The notes under the pieces were generated by a model that had not been told where the DNA came from, made no database searches, and saw nothing but the letters and a program-made list of their open reading frames with translations. Position numbers and translations under genes: made by a program. From assembly GCF_044003965.1 (NCBI RefSeq), contig NZ_JBAWKC010000003.1, positions 434,001 to 498,000 of the forward strand: a stretch of 64,000 nt of DNA. Direction: 5' to 3'. This DNA comes from Yeosuana aquiaggeris. GTDB taxonomy: Bacteria > Bacteroidota > Bacteroidia > Flavobacteriales > Flavobacteriaceae. Shown piece after piece: positions 16,877 to 25,968 of the stretch. Each line of letters opens with the position of its first letter. Position 1 is the first letter of the stretch.

Positions 16877-18025
16877 TCAAAAACTCCATCGCAATCTTAC
16901 AAAAAGACTATTCCCTAAAGTCTGATAATTTTCAAATTCAAAAAAAGATTGCCCTGTAAAATTAAGTTCCCAGTTGGTAGCCACTGAATAATCAAAGGTT
17001 GGCATTATGATGACGGAATGATTGGTTGGTGAGTAAATGGTGCTCACAGCACCCCTGAAAATGGGTGTAAATTCTTTAGCCAGTTGCAGAAATCCTGAAT
17101 ACTTATAAGGCATTAAATTTTTTGGATTTAAATCGGTATATATTATATACCCTATGTTACCAGACGCCTCGTCTGCACTACTATTATATAAAACAGAGCC
17201 ATTGATATACAATCCTTTTTTAAAACCATAATCAATGGATATCGCTGCACTCAAAACATTTTCTGAATTAAAATAAGTTTCATAAGGCATAAAATAGGAA
17301 ACTTCTCCTTTAAAACCGGCATTTTTCAAATTTCCAGCCCAACCGGCTCCAATAACCCAATCATTTAGGTAAACACCTGTAATGAGCTGTATATCATAAG
17401 ATTCTTTATTAAACATATACATAGCTGCTACTATTTTATCATCAGCACTTTTCCCCTTTTTGGCCGCCACTTCAATTTTGCTAAAGGTGCCTATATAATA
17501 TTGTACTCTTAAAGCATCACTACCAGGACGTTCTTCATAATCAAAATCTAAAAAATTGTAGGTATTAAAGATATCATTCGGGTTCCAAATTAAATTCATT
17601 CCCCAGTTAACACGCTGTCTTCCTAAGGTAATATCCCAATCTCCTTTTGCATAATTAATTAAAGCCCTGTCAATGGTTGTATTGAAAAGAATGTCTTTGT
17701 TGTCGATTATATTCCAGGAAAGATCCGTAATCCCATGGTCTTGAGAAATGAATTTTGAAAAACCGAATATATTTTTAACATTGTCACCGTAAAACAGCCT
17801 GTTTCTTAATTCTAACCTAACCCTAAGCTTTTCAGTAGGAATATATTTAAAATTCAATCTGTTGTGCAATAAGCTGGTCCATTGTAACTGATCTAAGTTG
17901 TTAATAAAGCTGAATTCGTGTAGATTTTTAATATAACCATACAGCACTAACTTTTCCTCCTTTTCTTGGGCGCATATAGTAGTCAAAGTGATTAGTAACA
18001 GATATGTTAAAAACAACCTTTTCAT
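16877..18025 (-). CDS. Outer-membrane beta-barrel protein of an ABC/LolA-like cassette
   Basis: 382 residues with a signal peptide (MKRLFLTYLLLITLTTICAQ). The mature protein is a series of alternating polar and hydrophobic strands with aromatic girdles, and it ends in the terminal Phe (LFVRLRWSF) expected of BAM-inserted barrels. A periplasmic-turn motif TLGRQRVNWGMNLIWNPNDIF sits near residue 135. No TonB plug is present. It is the last gene of a five-gene operon, only five bases after the ATPase gene. It is probably the outer-membrane partner or acceptor of the system; the cargo is unknown. Confidence 0.78.
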   Translation of the reverse strand: MKRLFLTYLLLITLTTICAQEKEEKLVLYGYIKNLHEFSFINNLDQLQWTSLLHNRLNFKYIPTEKLRVRLELRNRLFYGDNVKNIFGFSKFISQDHGITDLSWNIIDNKDILFNTTIDRALINYAKGDWDITLGRQRVNWGMNLIWNPNDIFNTYNFLDFDYEERPGSDALRVQYYIGTFSKIEVAAKKGKSADDKIVAAMYMFNKESYDIQLITGVYLNDWVIGAGWAGNLKNAGFKGEVSYFMPYETYFNSENVLSAAISIDYGFKKGLYINGSVLYNSSADEASGNIGYIIYTDLNPKNLMPYKYSGFLQLAKEFTPIFRGAVSTIYSPTNHSVIIMPTFDYSVATNWELNFTGQSFFEFENYQTLGNSLFVRLRWSF

Positions 18026-18030
18026 AATGA

Positions 18031-18729
18031 TTAGGTAGGTACTTGCTCAACATCTGAATCTATTTTACCATCAACCAATGTTATTACTCTTCTTGCTTTA
18101 TTTATCACTCTTTGGTCGTGAGTAGAAAACAAAAAGGTGATTTTTTCTTCTTTGTTAAGCTTTGCCATAATATCCAGCAAATTAGCAGCAGATTTAGAGT
18201 CTAAATTTGCTGTTGGCTCATCGGCTAATATTATTTTTGGTTTAGAAGCTAAAGCTCTGGCAACGGCTACACGCTGTTGTTGTCCACCTGAAAGCTCGCC
18301 AGGTTTACTGTCTGTTTTATCTTCAAGACCTACTTCTTTTAATAAAGTATGCACCCTTTTTTCTCGTTCTTTTCTTGTCATATGCTGCAGTTGCAAAACA
18401 AAGCCTATATTCTCTTTTGAAGTAAGAACAGGAATCAAATTAAATGACTGAAAGACGAAACCGATATTTCGTAATCTAAAATCTATCAATTTATTTTCTG
18501 AAAGCTTCGTAATTTCTACACCATCAATAAAAACAGTACCTGAAGTGGGCTCGTCTAATCCACCCATCATATTCAATAAAGTAGATTTTCCTGAGCCTGA
18601 AGGTCCAACTAAAGCGATAAACTCCCCTTCTTCTATATGAAGATGCACATCTTGAACCGCATGTACTGGAACCGTTTTTGGGTTGAATGTTTTACTCACA
18701 TTATGTGCATCTATAATTGTTTTTGCCAT
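18031..18729 (-). CDS. LolD/MacB-type ABC transporter ATP-binding protein
   Basis: 232 residues, one complete nucleotide-binding domain: Walker A GPSGSGKSTLL (about 42-52), Q-loop FVFQSFNL, signature LSGGQQQRVAVARAL, Walker B IILADEPT and H-loop LFSTHD. The sequence belongs with LolD, MacB and FtsE ATPases that drive FtsX-type permeases rather than transporting through a channel. It lies between the two permease genes upstream (gap four bases) and the outer-membrane barrel gene downstream. Confidence 0.93.
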   Translation of the reverse strand: MAKTIIDAHNVSKTFNPKTVPVHAVQDVHLHIEEGEFIALVGPSGSGKSTLLNMMGGLDEPTSGTVFIDGVEITKLSENKLIDFRLRNIGFVFQSFNLIPVLTSKENIGFVLQLQHMTRKEREKRVHTLLKEVGLEDKTDSKPGELSGGQQQRVAVARALASKPKIILADEPTANLDSKSAANLLDIMAKLNKEEKITFLFSTHDQRVINKARRVITLVDGKIDSDVEQVPT

Positions 18730-18733
18730 AACT

Positions 18734-19951
18734 TTAAATTTTACGTATTGCTTCAGATGGGTTTAATTGCAGGGCTTTATAAGCTGGGTAAATAGCAGAC
18801 AATACAGCTGTTATTAAACACATAGTCACAATAATTAGATATTTTTCTTGCTCTAATTCTGGATAGATCATGGAACTGAATCCATAAGACGCTAATCCTT
18901 CTGAAAACATAGAGATGTTGATGCCTGTTTTTCCTAATAATTCAACGGTTAACCATCCAACTAACAGACCAATTGGGCTGCCTATTACTGTTAAATAGAT
19001 TGTTTCCAGCATAATCATTAGGAATATCTTACGCTTATTCAAGCCAATAGCCATCAACATTCCAAGTTCTCGAATACGCTCCAAAACAGACATGAGCATG
19101 GTGTTAATAATGCCAAATGTTAATGCTAAAAGAATAATGCCGCTAATAATGTAGGTGTATAAATTAAATGACTCTATAATCATGCTTAACTCTGGCGAAA
19201 GCGCTTTCCAATCTTCAATTTTTCCTTTAGGCACTACTCCAACACTGAACTTTTTAATGGTATCTAATTGTTCTTCATCTTTTACCAATATGGCTATCTC
19301 GTTACTTTCTGATGATTTTAGCTCCAACAGTTCCTGCAAGTGTTTTTGTTGCACATATACATTTACTTCGTCTAACGAAATATTTTTAGATCTGTAAATT
19401 CCACTAATTCTAAAGGCACCCGAAACGATTTCTGAATTAACATTGGTAAAGGTTAAAACCACTTTACTTTTGAACTTAACTTTAAGTTTTTTTGCTAATT
19501 TTTCGCCAATGAGAATTTCATTTTGTTTACCTGAATCAAAATAGGCGCCTTCTCTTACATACTCATTCAATCTAATTTGAATAATTTCTGAAGCAGGATT
19601 AATTCCGTAAATGGTCACACCACCTGCTGTTGTTGGCGAAGTGATCATTCCGGTGGAAATAACGCGAGAACTTACTGAAGCAATGCGATTATCAGATTGT
19701 AATTGTTTTACAATCTTATCCGTATTTGTGATAGTGAATTTAGAATCATTCTCCTCACCAAAAGTTGGATGATGAATTTGAATGTGAGATAGTTGTCTAT
19801 AAACAGATTCATCAATATTGTTTTTATATAAACCCCAAGCAAAAGACATAATAAAAATACCTGCCCACACACCAATAATAATAGAGCTTATTACAACTAA
19901 GCTTCGGGCTTTATTACGCCAAATATTTCGCCAAGCAATTTGAAACAACAT
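18734..19951 (-). CDS. FtsX/LolC-type ABC permease
   Basis: 405 residues: one N-terminal membrane helix (about 15-40, after AWRNIWRNKARS), a large periplasmic MacB-like domain (about 45-265), and three C-terminal helices (about 270-400) with the coupling motif MSVLERIRELGMLMAIGL. This is the LolC/E or MacB layout with four helices. It lies two bases after the second permease gene, with which it probably forms a heterodimer. Confidence 0.9.
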   Translation of the reverse strand: MLFQIAWRNIWRNKARSLVVISSIIIGVWAGIFIMSFAWGLYKNNIDESVYRQLSHIQIHHPTFGEENDSKFTITNTDKIVKQLQSDNRIASVSSRVISTGMITSPTTAGGVTIYGINPASEIIQIRLNEYVREGAYFDSGKQNEILIGEKLAKKLKVKFKSKVVLTFTNVNSEIVSGAFRISGIYRSKNISLDEVNVYVQQKHLQELLELKSSESNEIAILVKDEEQLDTIKKFSVGVVPKGKIEDWKALSPELSMIIESFNLYTYIISGIILLALTFGIINTMLMSVLERIRELGMLMAIGLNKRKIFLMIMLETIYLTVIGSPIGLLVGWLTVELLGKTGINISMFSEGLASYGFSSMIYPELEQEKYLIIVTMCLITAVLSAIYPAYKALQLNPSEAIRKI

Positions 19952-19953
19952 AA

Positions 19954-21174
19954 TTAACTAGTTATAGCTTCAACAGGTTTTAATTTCATCACTTTATAAC
20001 CTGGATAAAAGGCTAATAGAATAGATAATAGTAAAACGATTAAAGTTTGAATAATAAAAATTTTCTCATGATCAGAAAAGTATATGATGGATTCTATACC
20101 GTAATCTTCATAAACTTCTTTCAGTTCTCCAGTAAAATAAACGGGATGTATGGTAAACCATTTTATTAAAAGTATACCTGCAATAACACCTGTAAAACAA
20201 CCAATTAAGGAAATCATAATAGATTCTAATAACAGTACCAAAGCCAGTAAATGCTTTTTCATTCCTATAGCAATCAAGATTCCTAACTCGTGCTTTCGCT
20301 CAAAAATCATCATTAACAACGTACCAAATAACCCGAAAGAAATGATAAAATACAGGATGCCGATAATAATATTATGTCCTGTACTATCTGCTTCGATAAA
20401 CTGATCCATTTCTGGCATCATTTCTTTCCAACTCATTACTTCATAAGTATCAGAATCTATTGATTCTTGTATAGACTGTTTTAGTTTTTCTAAATTGGTA
20501 GCTTTATCTAACATTACCGAAACGGATGTTAATCTATTTTCAGCTCCATGCATGTATTGTGATTGTTGCAAAGGCATATACACCACATTATTATTCAGTT
20601 CTATTGCACCTAGTTTTATAAGGCCTTTTACTCTGAATTTAGCTGCAGCGCTACTTGCGTGATAGCCTTGTCCTAATAGCACTAAAGTATCATTTACTTT
20701 TAGTTTTAATTGAGCCGCTAATCCTTCACCTAATACAACCGCATTATCGTTTACACTTTCAATGTATTTACCAGCTACAATTTTATCGTGTAGATTATTT
20801 ACTTCTTTTTCTTTAACAGGATCTACACCTAAAACAAGAACGCCTTTTGTTTTGTTAGAATACGATGCCAATGCAAATGTTTGCAAACGAGGCATAAGGT
20901 GCGTCACCTTGGGGTTTTTAAGTAACTCTTTATACAATTGTTCATCTTCTTCAAATGTATTATCAATAGACTGCTCATCCCAATACCCTTTTTGGTGGAT
21001 TTGCAGGTAACCGGAGGAATAACTCACCACGTTATGAATCATATTATCATAAATACCATCGGTTAACGAACGAAAAATTATAGCCAGTAACACGGCGAAA
21101 AACACAGAGGTGGCCGTGATGATTGTTCTACGTTTATTACGCCATATATTTAACCAAGCTAGTTTTAGTAACAT
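19954..21174 (-). CDS. FtsX/LolE-type ABC permease
   Basis: 406 residues with the same layout as its neighbour: N-terminal helix after AWLNIWRNKRRT, a periplasmic domain, and three C-terminal helices with FERKHELGILIAIGMKK. Its start codon overlaps the stop of the LolA-like gene by one base (TAATG), which indicates translational coupling. The two permeases are clearly distinct sequences, as in a LolCE heterodimer. Confidence 0.9.
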   Translation of the reverse strand: MLLKLAWLNIWRNKRRTIITATSVFFAVLLAIIFRSLTDGIYDNMIHNVVSYSSGYLQIHQKGYWDEQSIDNTFEEDEQLYKELLKNPKVTHLMPRLQTFALASYSNKTKGVLVLGVDPVKEKEVNNLHDKIVAGKYIESVNDNAVVLGEGLAAQLKLKVNDTLVLLGQGYHASSAAAKFRVKGLIKLGAIELNNNVVYMPLQQSQYMHGAENRLTSVSVMLDKATNLEKLKQSIQESIDSDTYEVMSWKEMMPEMDQFIEADSTGHNIIIGILYFIISFGLFGTLLMMIFERKHELGILIAIGMKKHLLALVLLLESIMISLIGCFTGVIAGILLIKWFTIHPVYFTGELKEVYEDYGIESIIYFSDHEKIFIIQTLIVLLLSILLAFYPGYKVMKLKPVEAITS

Positions 21175-21944
21175 TATTTTAATTGTTTCATATTCCTTGT
21201 GGTGAAGAAGTTATCGTTAATGGGTTTATCAAAATTGATATCATTGTATATTATTACGGTGCTGTGTCCTTCTTTATCAACAGGAAACATTTCAATTTTT
21301 GAGGTTATTTTTCTTCCACCTAATTCTTTTATATCACTAGAATTCATAATGTTTACTAATGCGCCGTCTTCATCATAGAATTCAGCTTTTAACTGTAAAA
21401 AATCTGCAGTATCTATCCAGACAATTACCTTTTCCCAAACAATCGCAGCTGATGGCTTAGGGATCATTTGAATTTTATAACAGTCTTTATCTAAAACTGA
21501 ATCTTTACCTAAAATGGTATGGTCATAATCTACTACTGAAGAGGCTTCCTTTACTAAATCGTCATTGGTAAAGTCGGTTCCCATCCAACTTTGTGACATC
21601 ATAGAGGGAGGTAATTTGATGTTTCGTTCTATTGATGGAATCCAGTTCCAAACCTCTTTTATGCGTTTTAAAAAAACAGTGCCCTTTTCTTTGGCAGGAC
21701 TTGTAATTAATATCATTGAATAATCATCGCCTTTACTCCAGGCTTTCATAGTCATTTCTCTACTCCAAGTAGGTCTGATTATTTTAATAGTAATAGTCGC
21801 TTCTGAAGTTTTACCACGCATATTATCATCAGCCTTTTTAACAATATCTGTTGCTGAAAGATCTTTTTGACCGAATGCTATTATCAAAGGCATTATGAAA
21901 ATGATAATGCTTAAAGTAAATTTTAAGAAGTGTGATTTTTTCAT
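21174..21944 (-). CDS. LolA-like outer-membrane lipoprotein-sorting protein
   Basis: 256 residues with a signal peptide (to about residue 25). The mature part matches the LolA-like fold used by periplasmic lipid or lipoprotein carriers: ATDIVKKADDNMRGKTSEA at the start of the domain, then KERGT-type strands, WNWIPSIERNIKLPP, SWMGTDFTNDDL and a C-terminal KIEMFPV block. Such proteins often precede a LolD-type ABC system or RND exporters. It is the first gene of the five-gene cassette and probably carries hydrophobic cargo between the ABC complex and the outer membrane. Confidence 0.85.
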   Translation of the reverse strand: MKKSHFLKFTLSIIIFIMPLIIAFGQKDLSATDIVKKADDNMRGKTSEATITIKIIRPTWSREMTMKAWSKGDDYSMILITSPAKEKGTVFLKRIKEVWNWIPSIERNIKLPPSMMSQSWMGTDFTNDDLVKEASSVVDYDHTILGKDSVLDKDCYKIQMIPKPSAAIVWEKVIVWIDTADFLQLKAEFYDEDGALVNIMNSSDIKELGGRKITSKIEMFPVDKEGHSTVIIYNDINFDKPINDNFFTTRNMKQLK

Positions 21945-22254
21945 AACTTTAAAGTTAATTAGCCTTATTGTTATAAGAAATGATGTTTATCAGTCAGAAA
22001 TGGAATGATTTTAAGTGTTTATGATTTTTGGTTCATGTTTAGAATATAATCCATTCCATGCTTTATGCTTTCCTCTTATTTTGTGCAAAAAGAGAGTGTC
22101 TGTTCACCAAGATTCATGTGGTTTAATGGCACATACTTTCAGCAAATCTTTAATAACATTAACTGGAGTCTACACTGATAAAAATCAAGAGTACTGACAT
22201 TCAGTTTTTATATATTTATGAATTGCTCTTGGTTATAATTTAAAGAATTGTTAA
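21945..22254. other. Divergent intergenic region
   Basis: 310 bases between the LolA-like cassette (minus) and the membrane protein gene at 22255 (plus). A 60-codon plus-strand open frame (22015-22197) looks spurious. On the minus strand, 22169-22011 reads as protein-like sequence broken by a TGA, possibly an old gene remnant. No good promoter match was found. Confidence 0.35.
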
Positions 22255-22890
22255 ATGACTACTTTGATCAATAAAAAACATCATGTATTTATTCGGTTAC
22301 CTATGGCTGGTATGATACTTTTTGTTGTATTTTATATTATTGCGGCTATGCAATATCCTGGGGGGTCATATACGTTTCCTAATAAGATGGGATTTAATCT
22401 TAAGGATAATTATTTATGCGATTTATTAGATGGACAAACCATAAATGGCCTACAAAATACAGCACGGACCTATGCACGTATGGCATTAGCCATTCTTTGT
22501 TTTAGTTTAATGCTGCTATGGGTCTATTTACCCAAACTATTTACGGTAAAAAATAAGGGCCAAATTATTATGAGTGTCGCAGGAATCCTTTCCATGGTTA
22601 TTACCTTATTTTTAGCTTCAGAAGTTCATGATATTATCATTCGTATTGCAGGTGTTTTTGGAACTGTAGCTCTGATTCTTGCCGTTTTTGAGTTATACAG
22701 AGACCAATATCTCATGCTTTTTTATCTAGGGATTATATGTTTAGTTTTGTTTTTGACAAATTATTACATCTATGAAACAGAGCTATTATTATACACATTA
22801 CCGTTAATACAAAAAATTACCTTCATCTTTTGTCTTTCTTGGTTCATTCTACTGAATCGAGCTTTACATAAAAAACTACAAGTAAAATAA
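22255..22890 (+). CDS. Multi-spanning membrane protein, DUF998-like
   Basis: 211 residues with about six hydrophobic helices. After the first helix comes QYPGGSYTFP, then a soluble loop containing NYLCDLLDGQTING, resembling the DUF998 type of small integral membrane proteins. This match is weak. It is a single gene, convergent with the radical SAM gene 31 bases away. The function is unknown. Confidence 0.68.
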   Translation: MTTLINKKHHVFIRLPMAGMILFVVFYIIAAMQYPGGSYTFPNKMGFNLKDNYLCDLLDGQTINGLQNTARTYARMALAILCFSLMLLWVYLPKLFTVKNKGQIIMSVAGILSMVITLFLASEVHDIIIRIAGVFGTVALILAVFELYRDQYLMLFYLGIICLVLFLTNYYIYETELLLYTLPLIQKITFIFCLSWFILLNRALHKKLQVK

Positions 22891-22924
22891 AAAAGCTTCA
22901 TGAAGTCAAATTAAGTAGCTTTCA
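22891..22924. terminator. Weak bidirectional hairpin
   Basis: AAAGCT and AGCTTT arms flank an inner CTTCATGAAG palindrome between convergent stops; the hairpin overlaps the last codon of the radical SAM gene. Confidence 0.35.
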
Positions 22925-24142
22925 ATACATATTGTAACTCTTACAGCCTTCATTTTTTAAAATTTCAAGGTTTTGTTCAAAATTTGAATCTAAAACATTT
23001 CCTGTTTTTTTATGGCAAAATGGACAGGCGTTCATGTCACCGTCTGTGTCAATATATATTCCTTTTTTTCCACCACTAAAACAACCTTGTCTACGCTGAT
23101 AATATCCGTGGTAGACGATTATAGGATATGTACTATATTCTTTATTAAAGTTCATTTTTCTAAAGAAATTTTCTAATAAATCTATTTGTTCATTATTGAG
23201 AATAATATCTTTGTTTGAGTAATGTCCAACGGCTTTAGGTTCTAAAAGTTGAACAAAGGATACCTTTAATTCTTTTGCCAAAGTCATATACGACATTAAA
23301 TTATCTTCACTTATAAAGTCTTTGGTGGCACAAAGCGAAAGTGCGGTAATAAGATTATTATTATTCGCATTTTTAACGGCTTCTTCAACCCAATAATAAG
23401 CATCATTAAAATGTCTGAACTTATTATGAAGTTCTGGAATAAAATGATCTAAACTAATAATGGCACCCGTCAAACCTGCTTCTTTTAAACGTTTAGCGTT
23501 AGTATCATTCAATTTAAAGCCGGAAGTCACTACCCAAAATTCCGATGATTTATCAGCACCTTTTAAAATTTCAACCAATGCGTCCATTTTAATCAAAGGT
23601 TCTCCACCAGATAAGTGAATTTGACTAACTCCTTTATCTTGAATTTTTTGCACTATCGCGTGTAATTCGCTAGTTTCTAAAACTTCTTTCTTATTTAAAT
23701 TATCCCATTCAAAACAATGTTCGCATTGCAAAGCGCATTTTTTGGTAATCGCAAAAAAAATGTTATTAAATCTATTAACCTTAAGATTTGTTATTTGTTT
23801 AAAATCATTTAGCTGAGAGGCAATAAACTGCTCATATATTTTACTTTTCCATCCTGGTGTATAGATGCCAATATGATATTTACCATTGATATGGGCCATT
23901 TTACGGACTTTATTGTTTCCTAGAAACCGTCTTCTTAATTGAATTAAATAGCGAAGAGCTCGAATCCAATCTACAGGATTACGATAACATTTTACAATAA
24001 CTTTTAAAAGTGTTAATTTTATTCGTAAACGGATTAGCTTCAGTCTAAAACCGTTTACAATTCGCAGTTTGCCAGAAATATCAATTGTTGTGGAAATTAA
24101 TCTTCTTTCTTTTAGCTTTTCTTCCTGAAGTTCAACTATCAT
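22922..24142 (-). CDS. Radical SAM enzyme with SPASM-like C terminus
   Basis: 406 residues. The N-terminal 100 residues are basic and hydrophobic (RLKLIRLRIKLTLLKVIVK) and may bind membrane or a substrate. The radical SAM core follows, with the [4Fe-4S] motif CALQCEHC (about 152-159), the SAM-binding HLSGGEPL, and SLDHF further on. The C terminus carries extra cysteines, RRQGCFSGGKKGIYIDTDGD then NACPFCHKKTGN and GCKSY, like an abbreviated SPASM domain holding an auxiliary cluster. Such enzymes modify peptides or proteins. It lies nine bases downstream of a large lipoprotein gene, its likely operon partner. No small precursor peptide gene is visible nearby. Confidence 0.85.
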   Translation of the reverse strand: MIVELQEEKLKERRLISTTIDISGKLRIVNGFRLKLIRLRIKLTLLKVIVKCYRNPVDWIRALRYLIQLRRRFLGNNKVRKMAHINGKYHIGIYTPGWKSKIYEQFIASQLNDFKQITNLKVNRFNNIFFAITKKCALQCEHCFEWDNLNKKEVLETSELHAIVQKIQDKGVSQIHLSGGEPLIKMDALVEILKGADKSSEFWVVTSGFKLNDTNAKRLKEAGLTGAIISLDHFIPELHNKFRHFNDAYYWVEEAVKNANNNNLITALSLCATKDFISEDNLMSYMTLAKELKVSFVQLLEPKAVGHYSNKDIILNNEQIDLLENFFRKMNFNKEYSTYPIIVYHGYYQRRQGCFSGGKKGIYIDTDGDMNACPFCHKKTGNVLDSNFEQNLEILKNEGCKSYNMY

Positions 24143-24151
24143 TACCCGAAT

Positions 24152-25846
24152 CTATTTATTATTAGAGGCTAAATCAAATTGATTTTCATAATCCATTAAG
24201 GCTTCATATTCATACTTTGAAAAATCAGTAAATGCACCGGCTTCTTTGAATAATCTTAATTTTTTAAAATTGGGCACACCATCATAGTTCCTGATATAAT
24301 TATAATAGCCTCTGTTTTTCAAAAAGAACGTTCTATTTCCATCTGGTTTTGAGTCACTTATTTTAAAATTAACCACAACTTCATCTCCTATATTAGGCTG
24401 AACAAAATAATTTTGATCTGCTGCGGATAATAGTTTAGTCACATTGTTATTATGACCATCAATCGCCTCATCAGGATTAATATAATTAACATCTAAGACC
24501 AAATTTTCTGTAAAATCAATACCGGCATAATCTACTTCCCAAAACATAAATCCTGTTTCAAGTTTTATTACTACTTGCTCTTCTAAAACACTACTTATAT
24601 CAATTGGGATAGCAATATCTCTTGAAGCCATCGGGCCTACGGTGTTAATTGTATCAACCAATTCCCATCCACTATTGGTTTTTAAATACACTGATAATGG
24701 TATGTTTTGGGCGTTCATCCATTGGTTGCTTTTTTCTTTTGTAGATTCTTGTTGATCTTTTTGAAATTGCGCGTAATATGTCCCAAATTGTTCGTTAAAT
24801 TTTCCAAAAACATAATCTAACCACATAGAATTTTTAACGGTTAAAAATAATTTTGCTTTTTCAGAATGTTTAGGCTTATTAAATTCTAATTCAATATTTC
24901 TAATACTACTCGTTGTGTTGATTTTTGAATTAAACAAATAAGAATTGTTGTCCTTAGCTAATGCTGGAGTATTGTCTATATTTAAATGATCTACTAAAAC
25001 ATTAACTGGTGAATTGATATTGGAAAATGTTTGAGTATGACCATTTTTATCTAATAGCACCTTCACATTGTCCGGATGATTCACTTCTAATAATTGGATA
25101 AAATCAGTATATTGGATCTCTTTTAATTCATTTGTAATTTTAATGCTATATTCATTATTGACTTCATTTAAATGAGGTAATAATAAATAATCATCACGTT
25201 GCTGATTGGCTGTTAAAATTCCTGGGTACAACTCACCAGTAAAAATAAATTCTTCACCGTTTTTAACATATATAAATGGACAAGAGCTCTTTGTTGCAAG
25301 AACAATTATAAAAATCCCTGCTATTACTCCTATAGTTCCTAAAAACGCATTTGCTATGGAGCGACCAGTATTTTTATCATTTACAGATATTGAAACAATT
25401 TCAGAGAACGGAATAGTAATTTGCGAGCCATATTCAGGAACATTAATTGTGTTTAAATAAAAATGAATTTCATTTAGTGGCGTTTTTTGACTATTATATC
25501 TATGAACTCTTTTTGAATCCCGAGGTTTAAGTGGAATGTGATTTGGAACAACAATGTCAACAGTGCCGGATATTGTTTTATTATCTTCATTTAAAATTAG
25601 ATTTTTTAAGTGCCATGTGTTCTGTCCAGAATGTATAATAGCATAATTCTTCGTCTTATTGAATTCATTAATTTGATTGGACATTGTTTCAGAACTAGAT
25701 GTTACACTTCTTACGTTGTAATAAGAACAGCCTATAATAAGGCTTAAAAATGAAAGCGCTAATAACATCGATAAAAACGAAGTAACCTTTTTGTTATTAA
25801 CAAAAAAGAATAAGGGACGAAACTTTTGATTAGCAGAAGACTTCAT
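24152..25846 (-). CDS. Large lipoprotein with a CPF-Y-V module, partner of the radical SAM enzyme
   Basis: 564 residues. A 25-residue basic lead precedes a hydrophobic segment ending in LIIGC, a lipobox with Cys near residue 40. Residues about 45-150 carry beta-rich sequence (HSGQNTWHLKNLILNEDNK). A second hydrophobic stretch (about 166-186) follows, then KSSCPFIYVKNGEEFIFTGE and ITNELKEIQYTDFIQLLEVN, a module I recall as recurring in uncharacterised Bacteroidota and Acidobacteriota proteins. The C terminus has repeated beta-type segments and FFLKNRGYYNYIRNYDG. It probably sits at the cell envelope. The function is unknown; the downstream radical SAM gene may act on it or share a pathway. Confidence 0.75.
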   Translation of the reverse strand: MKSSANQKFRPLFFFVNNKKVTSFLSMLLALSFLSLIIGCSYYNVRSVTSSSETMSNQINEFNKTKNYAIIHSGQNTWHLKNLILNEDNKTISGTVDIVVPNHIPLKPRDSKRVHRYNSQKTPLNEIHFYLNTINVPEYGSQITIPFSEIVSISVNDKNTGRSIANAFLGTIGVIAGIFIIVLATKSSCPFIYVKNGEEFIFTGELYPGILTANQQRDDYLLLPHLNEVNNEYSIKITNELKEIQYTDFIQLLEVNHPDNVKVLLDKNGHTQTFSNINSPVNVLVDHLNIDNTPALAKDNNSYLFNSKINTTSSIRNIELEFNKPKHSEKAKLFLTVKNSMWLDYVFGKFNEQFGTYYAQFQKDQQESTKEKSNQWMNAQNIPLSVYLKTNSGWELVDTINTVGPMASRDIAIPIDISSVLEEQVVIKLETGFMFWEVDYAGIDFTENLVLDVNYINPDEAIDGHNNNVTKLLSAADQNYFVQPNIGDEVVVNFKISDSKPDGNRTFFLKNRGYYNYIRNYDGVPNFKKLRLFKEAGAFTDFSKYEYEALMDYENQFDLASNNK

Positions 25847-25968
25847 GACAATAAAGATTTTATAAGGAAGTCTTATTCTATAGAAACTTTGAGGCTAAAG
25901 CAAAAAATGTTTTTATAACTGACAATGAATAACTTAAATGTACACTAATTTTAAACAGGAAACAATTC

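Noticed and set aside
22011..22169. Minus-strand protein-like stretch (ends with GLYSKHEPKIINT) interrupted by a TGA
   Set aside because: Could be a gene remnant, but with an internal stop, no start and no recognised family I do not list it as a pseudogene.
22015..22197. 60-codon plus-strand open frame in the intergenic region before the DUF998-like gene
   Set aside because: No recognisable sequence, no promoter, and an odd Cys/His/Phe-rich composition; most likely chance.
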